Assembly: GCA_900169235.1 (NCBI GenBank) | Contig: FWCC01000004.1 | Coordinates: forward strand, 124,001-188,000 | Source of the DNA: Zarea fungicola | Lineage: Eukaryota; Ascomycota; Sordariomycetes; Hypocreales; Cordycipitaceae | Direction of reading: 5' to 3' | DNA length: 64,000 bases | Part shown: positions 34,788-46,510 of the stretch, in pieces | Numbering within the stretch: position 1 is the stretch's first letter | Layout of the letters: every line of letters starts with the position of its first letter | The notes under the pieces: model-generated | What the model saw: only the letters and a program-made list of their open reading frames with translations | Databases searched by the model: none | What the model was told of the DNA's origin: nothing | Position numbers and translations under genes: made by a program

Positions 34788-37700
34788 AAGGCACTCTCAA
34801 CCTGTCGTGAACGAGATGCCCCTTGTGATGGGATCTTCTACGTGGGATAGCCAGTTTTCAATGAAAAAAAGGAGAGCAGGAAAGCTAAAACAGTGAGCCA
34901 TCCAAGGGCTATATACTATTTACTTCCCAGTAAACTCTCGCTGTGTGAACAATGTCTAACTAAAATTTTGGCTGAGGTGAGAGTCATAGACTGATGATGA
35001 GTAAAACGCCTGGGTTTGTGTTACTCAGAGCAGTTTCTGATAAGCCTTGACTGGCTGGAAGGGTTTTTTCTCTCTCTTTCTTTTTGGGCTGGACATGGTA
35101 GCGGACATGGGTGCAAGCAAGTAGCCTAGGGTAAGTAGGCGACAGCTAAACGAAAAGAAAAGAAAAAGTGCTCAAATATTGTGCATTATTAAAAAGAAAA
35201 AAAAGATATATTGGGGCGCGCATATACATGTTCGAAACGATTCAATATGATGACCGCACACTTGTTTCGTTAGCTTGTTGTGCGTAATTATGGCGCTGTT
35301 TCGTGGAAGCAGTAGTTGCATAAACAAGGGCGCTACTAGCACATGATCATTAAGCATAAATGGAGTGACGAGTAAAAAAATAATTGTTACAGGTCGATCA
35401 AACAGGCTGTTTCGAAAGAAATAACGAGCGAGTAAATGAGGCAGCGGTCAGGTAGCATGCAACCTTAGAAACCTCACACCCTAATGGTAAACTTGCACAA
35501 GCCCCGGTCAAAGTACCATCAAGGGAAAGAGACGACGGCGACTCGAATAAGATAAGAAATCGGGAAGAATGTTGCATAATGACAAGCACAGGTTGGAGTT
35601 GCCGGAAACACTTACCATTGAGCTAATATTACGCAGGTTGATAGCATCGAAACAATTTACTGGTATGTAAATGCGCAGTAGACTCATCTTTTATTGCTCA
35701 TTGGGCTCTTGTCAATTTTCTAGGTCGATTATTACATCAGCCGGGTGCCCAGGCTGGCAAGGGTAAGTAAATGCAACAGCATCGGTATTACTCTAGTGCA
35801 ATTGTACCACCTTGGCCAAAGTCTGGTATCCGTCGAGTATCAACGCAAATCCCCTCTTCTCAGTGGACGCGAACATTCTTGGCAGCACATGCCAGCGTGG
35901 ATTGCAGATTTCCCCTTAGGCTAACTACCTGTCCACTTCTGCCGTGTTTCATGCCAACAGGGGGGCGCAGGGGGTGGGGTGTCATGCGCATGTTGGTGTT
36001 GGACAGTGAGCCACAAACCGGCGAGCCACAGCGCACCGCCAGCATTTCGGCCTTTGAAGATGAGCAAAGGCCGTGCATTGGTCGCTGATCGTGGCGTTGA
36101 GGTAGGGCAAAGAAGTCGAGGCTTATTAGAGACGATCTACGGCGCATGGTAAAACTTATAGAAAGCGGGAGGCAACCTCGATTGTTTGGCTGCAGCGAAA
36201 CAACCAATGCATAAAACGACGGCTTGGTAGTTGCCGTCTGGTCAGCACCTAGACTGATGTCAACAGCAGCGAGGATTGCCAAGTTGCTTGGCCAAGACTG
36301 AAAAGTTGGAATTTTTGAAGAGACTGCGGGTATTTGCCGAGAAAAGACTTGTGATGCGTGGCATCAATGCTGCAACTCTGTTACCCGTGGCATCACGTCC
36401 ATGAGTCCACAGCTTTAATTGGTGTGGTGCACTTCAAGCGAAGCCGCCCATTGAGAGCAGTGAAATGGTCCATATACAAGTGAGGAGATCAGTATAGATG
36501 ATCGTGCACTGCCGTTGAGAATCCGGGGCGAGTTCTTTGTAGTAATTACGCCAAAGCCTGCGACGAGAACCAGTGGACACATCGAACTCATGGTCTGATA
36601 GCGACGGCGTTCTCGCGAAACGCGTATGAGTCGCATCGCATTGTGAAAGATGACAGAGGAATGCCTTTGCGTGGACAATGGTGAGCATTGTTTGTAACAA
36701 AGAGTTGGAAGCGCTGGGTATGGGCCAAACAGAGTTGAGAGCAAGACAGGACACGCATGAGCGCGCTGTGGTTGGTGGGCGCGCGGCGCCAACTGAGGGC
36801 GACAGGTGAGGAATGAGGAGGAGCCAAAAGCGTTCCTGGTGTCCTTGGCGTGGGGCAGGTGGCTTGGATCGTGCTACAAGCCCGTCTCGCCGTTCTGTTT
36901 TAGTGCCATTGGCCTGTTCGCTGTCGCAGTCGTGGAGTCGCTAGACCTAGACAAGTATGGCTGGGCGGTTGACGGGCCGGGATGGCGCCGGACATGTTGA
37001 ACGATTGGCTGTCGGCTCGTCTCAGGTTACGAGGGGTACCTGCCTGTTGGGTGCCCCTGAGGAAGAAGTGATTAATGATGGAACGGGATTTGAGCCTGTA
37101 ATGTTGAAAGTTGACAGCGTTGAAAAAGAGGATCACAGCTGGTGTAAGGAAGGGATGTAAGAAGACGAACGGCCACGACGACCAAGCATATATTTTACTA
37201 CAAGGGAAGGAGCGATGGATATACCTGCCAGTTGAAAGAGAGTGGCGGTGAAGATTGGTCAAAGGAAGCAAACAGGGCAGTTGGTTAAAGGTAGTATGAG
37301 CTGTCTCGGCTATGTATCCATGATCTAAATAGCGGTATCAGAGGCATGAGAAGAAGAAAAAAAAACCTGCATAAAATCGGCCGTGATACTTTGAATAATG
37401 GAAGTTCTTTCGGCCGGTGGGTGCCGTGATCGACAGGCACAATGCTTGCAAGTATACTCTGTACTCCGCACAGGTTATAATAATAAGCTTGTGCCATTCA
37501 TTAGAGGACATGATGACGAGCACTGTAATAAATGCCTCTTGCGAGAAAATAGCCAGCCCCATCTAGTCGAAACAACGCCACGGTTGCAATTAACATTGCA
37601 GGGTGTGCAAATCGTTGGCTTGTGTGTGGACAAGCGCTGGTGCAGAATGGAGTGCAGGTTGCCGCAACACCCATATTGCCAGCCAAGCAGCCAATATGGA

Positions 37701-38804
37701 CGTGAGTGAGTTGCGGTATGCCATCCTGGGAGTAGTCAGCGGTTCGGCGCTGAAAGGAGCTTGCCTCCTGGAATGTTGCCCAGTCAATTTGCAGACGTTT
37801 GCATGGTATCCCCATGGACACTCGAAACTCGCTTCCGTTCAGCTGGGAGGCATGCTTGCTGGGAGTCGGGGTAACAAGAGCTGTAAATCGAAATTATGCT
37901 GGCGTAATAAGCGTCGATGGGTAACGGACAATTCTTTTGGATATGCCCGAGGAAATTAACGCAGGGGAGTCCAAGGGCGTGATGCCAAAACCAAGGCAGA
38001 GAGATGGACTGGACTACCTAGGGAGGTACCTACGTACCTTTTAGGTACCCTGCCTTATCAAGTAGGGCTTCAGAGCACAATGGCCTTCTTCCAGTGTCCG
38101 ATCGCACCACAGGGCCATTGTCCCTCCCTTACGGCAGTCTCAGCGCGTCAGTCACCAATCCACACGCCCCAAACACACACCCTCCACCACAAATCCACTA
38201 AACCCTCCCCTGCTGGCCCGCCTGGAGCCCCCAAAGACCCCACCCATTTCCTTGTCGTCCGTTTCTGCAGGGCTCCTTGGCCATCTTCCCAGTACTGACT
38301 GCTACAGTATGGCTGCAGGCAATGCGTGTGCCCACCTCATATCTATACCCTCGTCTCTTTCTTCTCCCTGTCCCAAGTTCCTTTTTTCCTTTTCTTTTTT
38401 TTTTTTTTCTATCCATCCTCAAAAGAGCTTCCTACATTCTTTTTTCTTCTTCTGCTTGTTTAACCTTCATTCTCTTCAAATCGTTTAGGCACTGATAACC
38501 AACCTGGTGTTGTTCTGTCCCAACTACAGTCTACACATTTCTTTGCTCTAAAACACCAAGACACGTCCGCCGACTCGACATCGACGCCCGCAGTCTTATT
38601 CTGTCCTTTTCGTGAGCTTGCTGGTTTTGCCACGATTGATCAACTCCTTTCATTTGCTTGCTTTTTTCCCTACCAAATTTGATATTTGGCTCATCAGCTC
38701 GACGCTCTCGCCCATCAAATCGCTCAATACACTTTCTCTACTACTCAAAACGAAGCTCTTTTTATAGACAACTTTCGACACCTCACAACCAACTCAAAAT
38801 CAAA
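34788..38804. other. Intergenic, 4 kb without a supported gene
   Basis: Frames up to about 140 codons lie on both strands and overlap one another (for example 35771-36088 plus and 35860-36282 minus). A G-rich stretch lies near 35959-35980 and a cluster of GGTACC-type palindromes at 38015-38052. The stretch from about 38340 to 38800 is strongly pyrimidine-rich and is likely the leader of the secreted protein gene. Confidence 0.45.
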
Positions 38805-39935
38805 ATGAAGTCTACTTTTGCTCTCATTGGTGCTTATGCCGCTCTCGCCTCCGCCTACACGCCCGGCAGACATTTGCACTTCCCTCGTGGCAATGGCACC
38901 TTGACCAGCACTACTAGTAGCAGCACAAGCAGCGTGGACGCTACCAGCATCAGCACCGGCACCGACACCAGCACCAGCATCTCTGCTCCTCTTACTACTG
39001 GCCCTGCCTCTACCGCCGGTGATGTCACTACCCTCACTGTCAAGGTCACTCACACTTCGACCATCATTAGCTGCGCTCCCACCGTCACCAACTGCCCTGC
39101 TGGCAAGCCTGAGATGTCCAACATCCCCGAGTCGGATCGTCAGACCAAGACCGTCACCCAGACGGTTGACTTGACCACTACTGTCTGTCCTGTTGCTGAG
39201 GCGAGCTCTATTTCCCAGCAAATCGTTGAGAAGCACAGCTCTGCCGCCCCCAGCCAGACTCTAGGAGGCGGCCAGGCCCCCAAGACGACCGATATCGTGT
39301 CAACTACGACCGTGACGTTGACCATGGGCAGCGGCGACATGAAATCAGTTGTTCCCACCGTCATCACCTCCACTTACAAGTCCACAATTACACCTGAGGA
39401 GACAATCACCACCACTGCCACGTCGACAACTACCAAGACTGTGACCATTACCCGCTCCAGGACTCCTGCCAACACGGCTGCCAGCGAGAGTCAGGCTGAC
39501 GCCATTGGTGGTGGCTCGCCCGCCACTGTCACTGTCACTGTTGCCCAGACCACCGTTACTGCTCCCGCCTCGACCGTCTACGTGACTGTTCCTTGCGCGG
39601 CTGCCTCCTCTGCTGCCCCTGTCCAGAACAAGGCGATCGACGACACACCCTATGGCAATAACGAGTCCTATGGCAACAACGGGCCTAGTGCCAGTGCCAG
39701 TGCCAATGCCAGCGGTAACGATGCTTCCAGCACCAGCGCCGGCAGCAATGTCACCACTCAGCCGCCTGCTGAGTCCACCGGCTCTCCCTGCGAGAGCGAT
39801 GTCACCACCACCGTGGAGATGACCGTCACAGTTGTTCCATACCCGGTCACGAACAGCACCTCTGCCATTTCTTCTGGTGCTGCCACCTCCTCTGGTGCTG
39901 CCGCCCCTTCTGGCTTTGCCTACCTTCGTCGCTAA
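38805..39935 (+). CDS. Secreted Ser/Thr-rich mucin-like wall protein
   Basis: A single exon, 376 aa from the ATG at 38805. The frame is open further upstream, but that is leader sequence. A clear signal peptide (MKSTFALIGAYAALASA) is followed by a Ser/Thr-rich body with valine-threonine beta motifs such as TTLTVKVTHTSTIISC, TVTQTVDLTTTVC, VSTTTVTLTMGSG and TVTVTVAQTTVTAPASTVYV. A short NESYGNNGPSASASANASGN stretch near the end holds N-glycosylation sites. Few Cys. The C-terminus (SGAAAPSGFAYLRR) lacks the hydrophobic tail of a GPI signal, so it is probably secreted or covalently held by other means. The strong C-ending codon use suggests high expression. Exact role unknown; fungal cell wall/mucin type by composition. 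Confidence 0.85.
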   Translation: MKSTFALIGAYAALASAYTPGRHLHFPRGNGTLTSTTSSSTSSVDATSISTGTDTSTSISAPLTTGPASTAGDVTTLTVKVTHTSTIISCAPTVTNCPAGKPEMSNIPESDRQTKTVTQTVDLTTTVCPVAEASSISQQIVEKHSSAAPSQTLGGGQAPKTTDIVSTTTVTLTMGSGDMKSVVPTVITSTYKSTITPEETITTTATSTTTKTVTITRSRTPANTAASESQADAIGGGSPATVTVTVAQTTVTAPASTVYVTVPCAAASSAAPVQNKAIDDTPYGNNESYGNNGPSASASANASGNDASSTSAGSNVTTQPPAESTGSPCESDVTTTVEMTVTVVPYPVTNSTSAISSGAATSSGAAAPSGFAYLRR

Positions 39936-40731
39936 ATTCAAACAATCCACCAAGGTTGTAAGCGAACAAGCGTGTCGGAGCAGTCGTAAGAGACGAAAGC
40001 TCGCGGCAACGGAACCAAGCAATAGCATGCCATACGGTTTTGGTAGCTTTTGATTGTTACAAATTTTCTTTCTGTCCCAAGTGTCTAGGGAATGTTCATA
40101 TAAAACAGCAGCTTGTTGTTGTATAGAACTAGACATGATTTCTTTTTTTGGATGATTAGATTTTTTTTTTTTAGGATTTGTGGAAGTTTGTTTGGGAAAA
40201 CACAGGCCAATCTAGTGAGGAGGCTACTCATGTCATTGTAACATAGCGAACTGTACTTTTTTTTCTGCCTGAATTATATATTCTTTCTGTGCCGTTTGGG
40301 GAGGCTCCTTTGCGATTCGATGTGACCAGTTTCATGTAGTAAATACAATACACTAGATTGGGCCATTGTTTCGAGCTGGTAATGGCGGGTGATTGCCCGA
40401 CTGACATGCCTTACTCCTGTATGAGAGACAAGAGGTTGTCAACACTTAAAATGTTCTTGTGCTCATCTCATCACATCTCAATAGAGTAGCATGGTAATAT
40501 AACTAGTCAAACTCAGGCATGGTATCATTTTCTTGATAAATGACAAAAGGAGCCCGATATATAATAAAACAACAATACTAGGTAAAAAGTTCAAGTAATG
40601 CTGCTAATGACAAGAAACAATAGACAGAATAAGAATGCCATGGGTATCTGTTTCGTGAATGCATAACTGTTGCCGTTTCCTCCCCAAATTTCTATTTGAC
40701 CTTTTATTTTCCTCAAGAGAAATTCACCTCC
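39936..40731. other. Convergent 3' region
   Basis: AT-rich 3' UTRs of the secreted protein gene (+) and of CENP-Q (-). No gene seen. Confidence 0.55.
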
Positions 40732-42387
40732 TCAGCTTCCCAAGACTACTTGTTGGTACCTTTTTGCACTCAGTTTCTTGGACAGCACGTTTTGCAGAGA
40801 CGCCCGCGTCCGCTGAATCTGGTCGCTTATGCCCTCCGTCTGCGCCATGTTGTCCTGGATAACGTCGACGCGCTCACCAAGCGTAGCAACTAATGAGCGA
40901 ATCTCTGGATCTTGAATGTCCTACATGCCCCAATCGCAACCCCTTGACATTAGCATGCTTTTTTTCAACTTTAAAGCTGGAAGAAAAAAAAGAGGACCAC
41001 ATTGATCACTTTTGTGTGTCAATGAATGTATAAAAAACATACCTGGAACGGATTCAGTACTGCATCATCCGCCTTCTCAAACTTGATGCTTGCCTCCCCG
41101 TCACCACCACTGGCCGCCGCAGTTCCCTTCCCCTCTGGCGCCAACGGATGGGCCCTTTTCAACAAGCTCCGGTTCTCCCGCGCCCGCGCCCGCGCCTCGG
41201 CCTCCAGCAGCCGCAGCGTCTCGTAGTCGGCCTCGAGCTCCTCCTCCATCCGGCGCGCCTCCTCCCCGAGCAGGTCCACCGCGTGCAGCACGGGATCCAG
41301 CTGCCTCTCCAGCGTCTGCTTGGCATCCAGCACGCTCTCAAAGTTGAGCTCCGTCTCCCGCCCGCCGTCCTGCTCGGCCCGCCCGCCGCGTGGCCGGCCG
41401 CGCTGCGTGCGCGTGGGCAGCGAGGCGGGCGGGAACGGCAGCGGGGCAATGTTCTTGGCCTCGACGCCCGAGATCTTGGTGAGGATGCGCTTGGTGATGA
41501 GCTGGAGGGCGGCCTCGGTCGGGGCGCGCCGCGACTCCGAGGACGACGAGACGAGGCGCTGGAGGATGGGCCGGTGGGCGAGCTGGAGGATGGAGGTGAG
41601 GGCCTTGAGGGAGCCGCGGCCGAGGGGGCTCCATTTCGTCTCAATGGTGGACTGGCGCACGCGGCGGGTGTAGGGCGCTACGTGGGCATATGGCTTGGTG
41701 GGCGAGGCCGGGTACGTGCCCTCGTCCTTCTCGTCTTCCTCTTCCTCTTCGTCCTCGTCCTGTTCTTCTTCTTCATCGTCCTCGTCGTCCTCGTCGTCGC
41801 TGCCGTCTCGCCCTCGTCGTTGCCGTCGCGGAATGGGCGGCTCGTCTGGCGAAGAGTCCTGCTGTCGCCGCCTCTGTCCTTGTGCCCGGCCGGCCGACTT
41901 TCCACCTGCTGTCGCTGTCGTCGTCGTCGTTCTCGAGGCCTTTGTTTGTCCACTGCGTCGTTTGGGAGGTGGTTTTTTCTGCATCTGTGAAGATGCAACA
42001 TCGTTTAGCGACGGGCGTGACGATGCTGCTGCTGCGGCGGCTGTGGTAGACTCTTGGCCGCCGAGGCGATTTCTGGCCACTTGTGGGTTCGGCCCTCTGA
42101 GCAGGGCGGCTGCTGATGTTCTAGAATTTGATGGTGCCGCTCTGCTATTTGACGAGACATCTGTCCTTGACGCACTGCCAGTACTGGGGCGGTTGCGCTT
42201 CTGCGGTCTCGTTGTGTCGCCGTCGTGAGCGATCTGCTGTCGACGGGAGGACGCGTCTTGCGGCGCGTTAGATGGCCTGGCTCGTTTCCGGGTTTGTGGA
42301 TTTACAACTGAAGCCTACGGGATAGACTTGTTAGTATAACTATACAGTATATATGGCCTTTGAGTTTGATAGCAAATGACGGACCAT
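40732..42387 (-). CDS. fta7: Inner kinetochore protein CENP-Q / Fta7-like
   Basis: Proposed exons 42387-42385 (ATG only), 42314-41043 and 40920-40732 give 487 aa; all are in frame. The middle exon is well supported; the start is less certain because it needs a donor GTCCGT just after the ATG. The N-terminal third is basic and Ser/Thr-rich, then comes a long acidic run (GSDDEDDEDDEEEEQDEDEE). The ordered part starts near TIETKWSPLGRGSLKALTSI, a typical fungal CENP-Q opening, and includes a coiled coil (LLGEEARRMEEELEADYETL) and the end QTEGISDQIQRTRASLQNVL. CENP-Q/Fta7 (yeast Okp1) is part of the COMA/CCAN complex linking CENP-A chromatin to the outer kinetochore. Name from family recall. Confidence 0.78.
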
Positions 42388-43776
42388 GACATGAGACTTT
42401 GGCGCGATGAGATGCGGGATTCAGGACGGCAGTCGCGTGTATTTACTTTCAGATCAACTGCAGGGGCGCGTTTAGTGGTTGCTCCACCAGCTTAGCTGTA
42501 GTGCGTGTGGCGCCCGCTGCTGGACCCCGCCATTCAGAGTTGAGCCGACTTACACGTTGACCTTCTAACAACGTTGAGTTTTGGCATGGTTGTGCAAAAG
42601 ATTGTGCTTGACAGTTTTCAGTCTTTTCTAAAATAAAAAATAAAATAAAATACAGACAGAACCAATTAAATTTACCGTTTATGAAAGCTCCGGAAGAAAC
42701 AGCAATCTTCCATATTTTGCCATGATGAAGTGACTTGGACGTAACATACTCGACTGGTTTCCATGGCCGAAATACTGTTTTTCAGTCTGTTTCTGAGTCC
42801 TCGTGATATGGAAATCAAACAAAGCTGTCCGTGAATCATGAGAAAAATGGACATGTTGCGAGACCATCAGTTGGTGAATGTAAACAACGGTGTCCACTAC
42901 ATCTGAGTGAGACTGGGAATACTACACATCCATCCAGAGCGTTTTGCTAATCGTGTTAATATGAATCTGACACTTAATCTCTCCTTAAGTCTTGCAAATT
43001 TTCCTTCATTTTCATTTTCATTTTCAGTTTTATAATTATAATTATTTTATTTAAATACTTTTTTCTTTTTTAAAAAACCCCAGCTGCTGCGAGACCATCA
43101 CTTGGGATGTAAATAGTGTTTGTTTAGCTTGCATGAGCCAAATTACAGTTACAGTAGAGCATTATAAAAACCCTCTGAATTAAAAATAAATAATGGCTTA
43201 TTTTAGCCCACTACTTGGCCAATGAATTAGGCACCAAATTGCCTTCTACAGCTTCATCGACGCCAGCAGTGACGGGCATTCCGCAATCGCTCTGTGTGTT
43301 CGTTCATGCGTTTCCCAGAAACATCCCCGGGAAAACAATTCGTTCATTCAGGAGAACTAAAATTATGAGAGTAACAACAGCACGAATCTTGCTAGTTATC
43401 ATGTTCCACAAAGTCCACAGCTCTGGTCATGAAGAGGGGTATGCTCCAAAGACATGATGCGGCGTTACAGGAAGAGAATTGCTATAAAGGCGAGGGTAGC
43501 CTGAGATGTTCTCAATGCCACCCTGGATGCTGTTGAAGTTTCTCTAGATTGATAAAAGCTACATATCATAGATACATCAGCGTTCTTCGCAAGACGAACT
43601 GTTGTTTGCATTATTCAGAGCAACGCTAGAATTATGGTATGAGTTCCTCCCGAATCTACACAGAAGTCGTGTAGCTAACTATACTACTAGTTCTGAATTC
43701 GTTATATTTTTTCTTCAAGCACGGGTCCTCCTCCCAACTGCATTATCTGTACAAAATCGCTTTCATAAGACTCAAA
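42388..43776. other. Intergenic, AT-rich start of the accessory island
   Basis: Contains the CENP-Q promoter, a TTTTCA tandem run at about 43003-43030, an almost pure AT stretch to 43077, a T6A6CCCC tract and a duplicated 30-bp element. No supported gene. Confidence 0.5.
42857..43116 (+). repeat. Direct repeat pair of about 30 bp, 231 bp apart
   Basis: Copies at 42857-42886 and 43088-43116 share TGCGAGACCATCA exactly, then TTGG and a diverged GATGTAAA-type end with one indel. They may be remnants of a local duplication or a repeated binding site. Confidence 0.7.
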
Positions 43777-44139
43777 ATGCTCCGCGATATCTGGTGGGGT
43801 GCCATGGATGGCAAACTTCTCAGCCCGGCCTTCATCATTCTCGAGTATGAAGATGGGCACAAAGACAAGTTTGCATACAGCATGGATGCCTCAAGAATTG
43901 GCATGGAGATGAAGGAAGAGCGCTATGAAGGTTCGACACAGGACTGCTGGAAAATGGCTCGGGTTTTTGAACAGGAGGTCGACAGCGTGGCGGTGGTTTG
44001 CAGGAGAGAAACTCCTCCAGCGAATGCACACACACCTAGCGAATGGGTCATGGAGATTTACCTAGAACTTATTAGACGGGACCTGATAAACGACCATGGG
44101 CGCGGAATTTTGCCACACTATCCGAACCCTTGGCGCTGA
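43777..44139 (+). CDS. Small orphan protein A of a four-gene array
   Basis: An intronless 120-aa frame starting MLRDIWWGAMDGKLLSPAFI. The frame is open further upstream, so the start is not certain. No signal peptide or Cys pattern. Features are FIILEYEDGHKDKFAYSMD, then RIGMEMKEERYEG, and a C-terminal helix after Trp (PSEWVMEIYLELIRRDLI). The Trp-helix end resembles those of the small genes at 46007, 46884 and 48090, and of short single-domain fungal hypothetical proteins whose usual end is NCQxW-type. Here the Cys is missing. Function not known. It lies first in the array, same strand as the other three. Confidence 0.6.
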   Translation: MLRDIWWGAMDGKLLSPAFIILEYEDGHKDKFAYSMDASRIGMEMKEERYEGSTQDCWKMARVFEQEVDSVAVVCRRETPPANAHTPSEWVMEIYLELIRRDLINDHGRGILPHYPNPWR

Positions 44140-46006
44140 GTTCTTGCCTGTGTCAGACTCGTTCTCGGCTTACTATTCGACTTTTTCGAATCAGCTCAAC
44201 AATTGTTGTTCTACGACGTCAGTTTTGCAAAGCGTATGCCATGCAGTTTATAAATAAAAACGATGTCTACGTCAAATGTAAATGTTCAAGTGGTTCGCTG
44301 TCTGGCTGGGAGAAGGAGTAGTCCTTATGTGTAGCGGAGCAGAGCCATATCCGGGGCGCTGAAACGCTATGCAGGAAAGAATCGTAGTGCCGTACAATTA
44401 AATTGTGTATCGCAGCTGCATCTAGTTAATTTACATGGCAAGTTAGGAAATGTGACATTCAATGCTTGGCTTTCACTATTCGTAGAACCGGTTAGCGGCC
44501 GGATAATTCAAGGCGATTTTACACACACAAGACATGAAGCCATTTTCAGAGGTACAGTACCTGCATCCAAATCTAGCTTCCGACGAGAAAATAAAAACAA
44601 TTGTGTAAATGTACACAGCAGCTATATATTCTTCTAAAATTGTGTCTAGCGGCTGATCTCACACTCACCTTGTCCAGCGCCACTTTCACCTCCTCAATCC
44701 CGGTCCAATCAACAGGGCACAGATGGTTTATGCACCTTTGTAGCTATAAAGGAATGTAGAATCCTTCTAATTGAAGTAAGAGAGCAACAGCTGAATGACA
44801 TAGCACGAGGATGAAAAAGTTCCACCTTGGTCTGGACTGTCACAGTCAATGAAAGAGCCTAAGGAGTTTTCCAGCGAGCAAATCACGTAGGTGAGCGCAA
44901 AAAACTGGTACAACCGGTCCAGTGGCGATAAATTGGGCATAAGAATCATACCATTTATTATTTATTATTTTTTTTTGTTTAAAAAAAACCGTGAATCAAG
45001 CAAATGCGATTATGGATTGATGATGCGGACGCCAAGGACATTTGTGACGTTGAGATCTAAGAACATCTGCGAGGCTATTTAGAGAGATTTTCGCGGGGAA
45101 ATTACCACCAAATATTAGTACCTACAGGGATAGATATGCATGAATTTGCTGGTTGGGCAGCGCCTCACAAATGCGGACGGCACATTTCGGGTTTTGCGGT
45201 AGATTTATTATTTACACTGCCTCCAAGTTCCATCATTTGTGCAAGTTCGATACTTGAGCACCAGAAATAAAGATACTTCATGCTGCACATTTAAAATCCC
45301 TCAAAGCGATATATCACCCACAGCTGTAAACAAAGCACAAGCCTGAATAATAAATAATATTGTTGTTCAACTGCCAGGGGTCCTGTACTGCCCTTTGTGT
45401 ACTCTGCAATCACTCAGGCACCGAGAATGCAACAGTCAGAATCTCCAAATGGAAGAGCTTCCGGTAGACCGCAACAAGTGTGGCTTGGTTTTACGACATT
45501 GGCTGGGACGGTGTGTGGAACCTCGGTGGGAGTGCCTCTCAGCTACCCAACGATGCCAAAGATTCGGCTGATTGGCTTTAGGACGAGCTCTCACGCAGCC
45601 ACGATTTGATGGCGCGCTGGGCTCGGTGTCGGCTAAAATACAAACGTGACAAAGTATGGTACAAGAAGAGAGAGATTGAAACGAGCGGATCTGTAGGGAT
45701 GCCCTATCCTAGCGGGGGCTTATTTCGCTGTCGGGTACGATTGGCTTTTGCTTATTACTTGTCGTTGTACATGGATGAGACGCCTGACATCGTATTTCCT
45801 GTGACACAAACCGCCCAACCTATAGTGAAGGTGATTCATGATGGAATACTAAACGATGTAAATATCTATAAAATTTGAATAATTAGAAAGACCAAATAAA
45901 TTTCCACATCTTCCAAAATAAAAGCGAAGGAAAAGACACCAAAACTCAGGCACAAAGGCTTGGCTCGTCCCTGCGCACGCCGGCGCAGAACCAAGAAAGG
46001 CGCACA
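44140..46006. other. Intergenic, with a possible gene remnant on the minus strand
   Basis: AT-rich. Holds the possible broken minus-strand gene at 44669-44949 and a T/A palindromic tract at 44968-44990. Two plus frames of 70 and 90 codons (45397-45609, 45606-45878) show no family pattern or splice support and are not called. Confidence 0.45.
44669..44949 (-). pseudogene. Possible remnant of a two-exon gene
   Basis: Two protein-like blocks on the minus strand: LSPLDRLYQFFALTYVICS with NSLGSFIDCDSPDQGG (44949-44800), and LQRCINHLCPVDWTGIEEVK plus five more residues (44743-44669). The second ends at a good donor, GTGAGT. A 56-bp interval joins them in frame only if a weak donor GTCATT is used. 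Downstream exons are not found: the candidate acceptors lead quickly to stops. The composition reads like real protein, but no family is recognised. A truncated or decayed gene is the simplest reading; chance open frame is possible. Confidence 0.3.
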
Positions 46007-46510
46007 ATGAGCTATGCAATGTTTGCAGTTCACAACGAAAAAGCACATAAGATTTCAGTGTACTTTTACACCACTACACAACAAAGACAGGAACCCCTTA
46101 CACATATCCAAGAGTACAACTATGCCGGCGGTATCATCTACACAACCTGGAGACCGAGCCAGCCAAGTCCAGTGCCAAAGCTCAAGACCTCCGACTTGAT
46201 TGGTCATGTGAAAAAAGCCGACGTACTCAACAGGAATTCAACACTGCACAGGAAAATCAACTGGACAGAGGTTGAGTCCAACAAGTTTCGCGCAGAGTGC
46301 GACGAGTTGGTAGCGCACAAGGTGCAGCAGGAACAGGCTAGGACGGGCAAGACTATGGATCGGAGGGCGCTGGAATCCTTCAGGTACGCTGTGCGTAGAG
46401 TCAATGTGACGGTATGGGCAGCCAAGCACATGGATACTTGGTTTCATGAGATGATTGAGGACTTGATTTCCAACGGGTTGTTGACGCCGGCGAAACCCTC
46501 TTTTCTCTAG
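46007..46510 (+). CDS. Small orphan protein B of a four-gene array
   Basis: An intronless 167-aa frame starting MSYAMFAVHNEKAHKISVYF. No signal peptide. A beta-looking N-terminal half with THIQEYNYAGGIIYTTWRPS is followed by LIGHVKKADV, then a charged helical stretch (NKFRAECDELVAHKVQQEQA) and the Trp-helix end DTWFHEMIEDLISNGLL. The GHVKKADV motif matches GWIKEEDV in the 48090 protein, at a similar place before the C-terminal helices, which supports common origin. Function unknown. Confidence 0.7.
   Translation: MSYAMFAVHNEKAHKISVYFYTTTQQRQEPLTHIQEYNYAGGIIYTTWRPSQPSPVPKLKTSDLIGHVKKADVLNRNSTLHRKINWTEVESNKFRAECDELVAHKVQQEQARTGKTMDRRALESFRYAVRRVNVTVWAAKHMDTWFHEMIEDLISNGLLTPAKPSFL

Noticed and set aside
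39345..40136. 263-codon minus-strand Gly/Arg-rich frame
   Set aside because: Antisense shadow of the Ser/Thr-rich secreted protein, caused by its repetitive codons.
41148..41990. 280-codon plus-strand frame with Leu/Val runs
   Set aside because: Shadow of the acidic and Arg-rich CENP-Q exon.
45397..45878. Two short plus frames inside the orphan array
   Set aside because: They lack the Trp-helix end and other motifs of the neighbouring small genes, and have no promoter or splice support.
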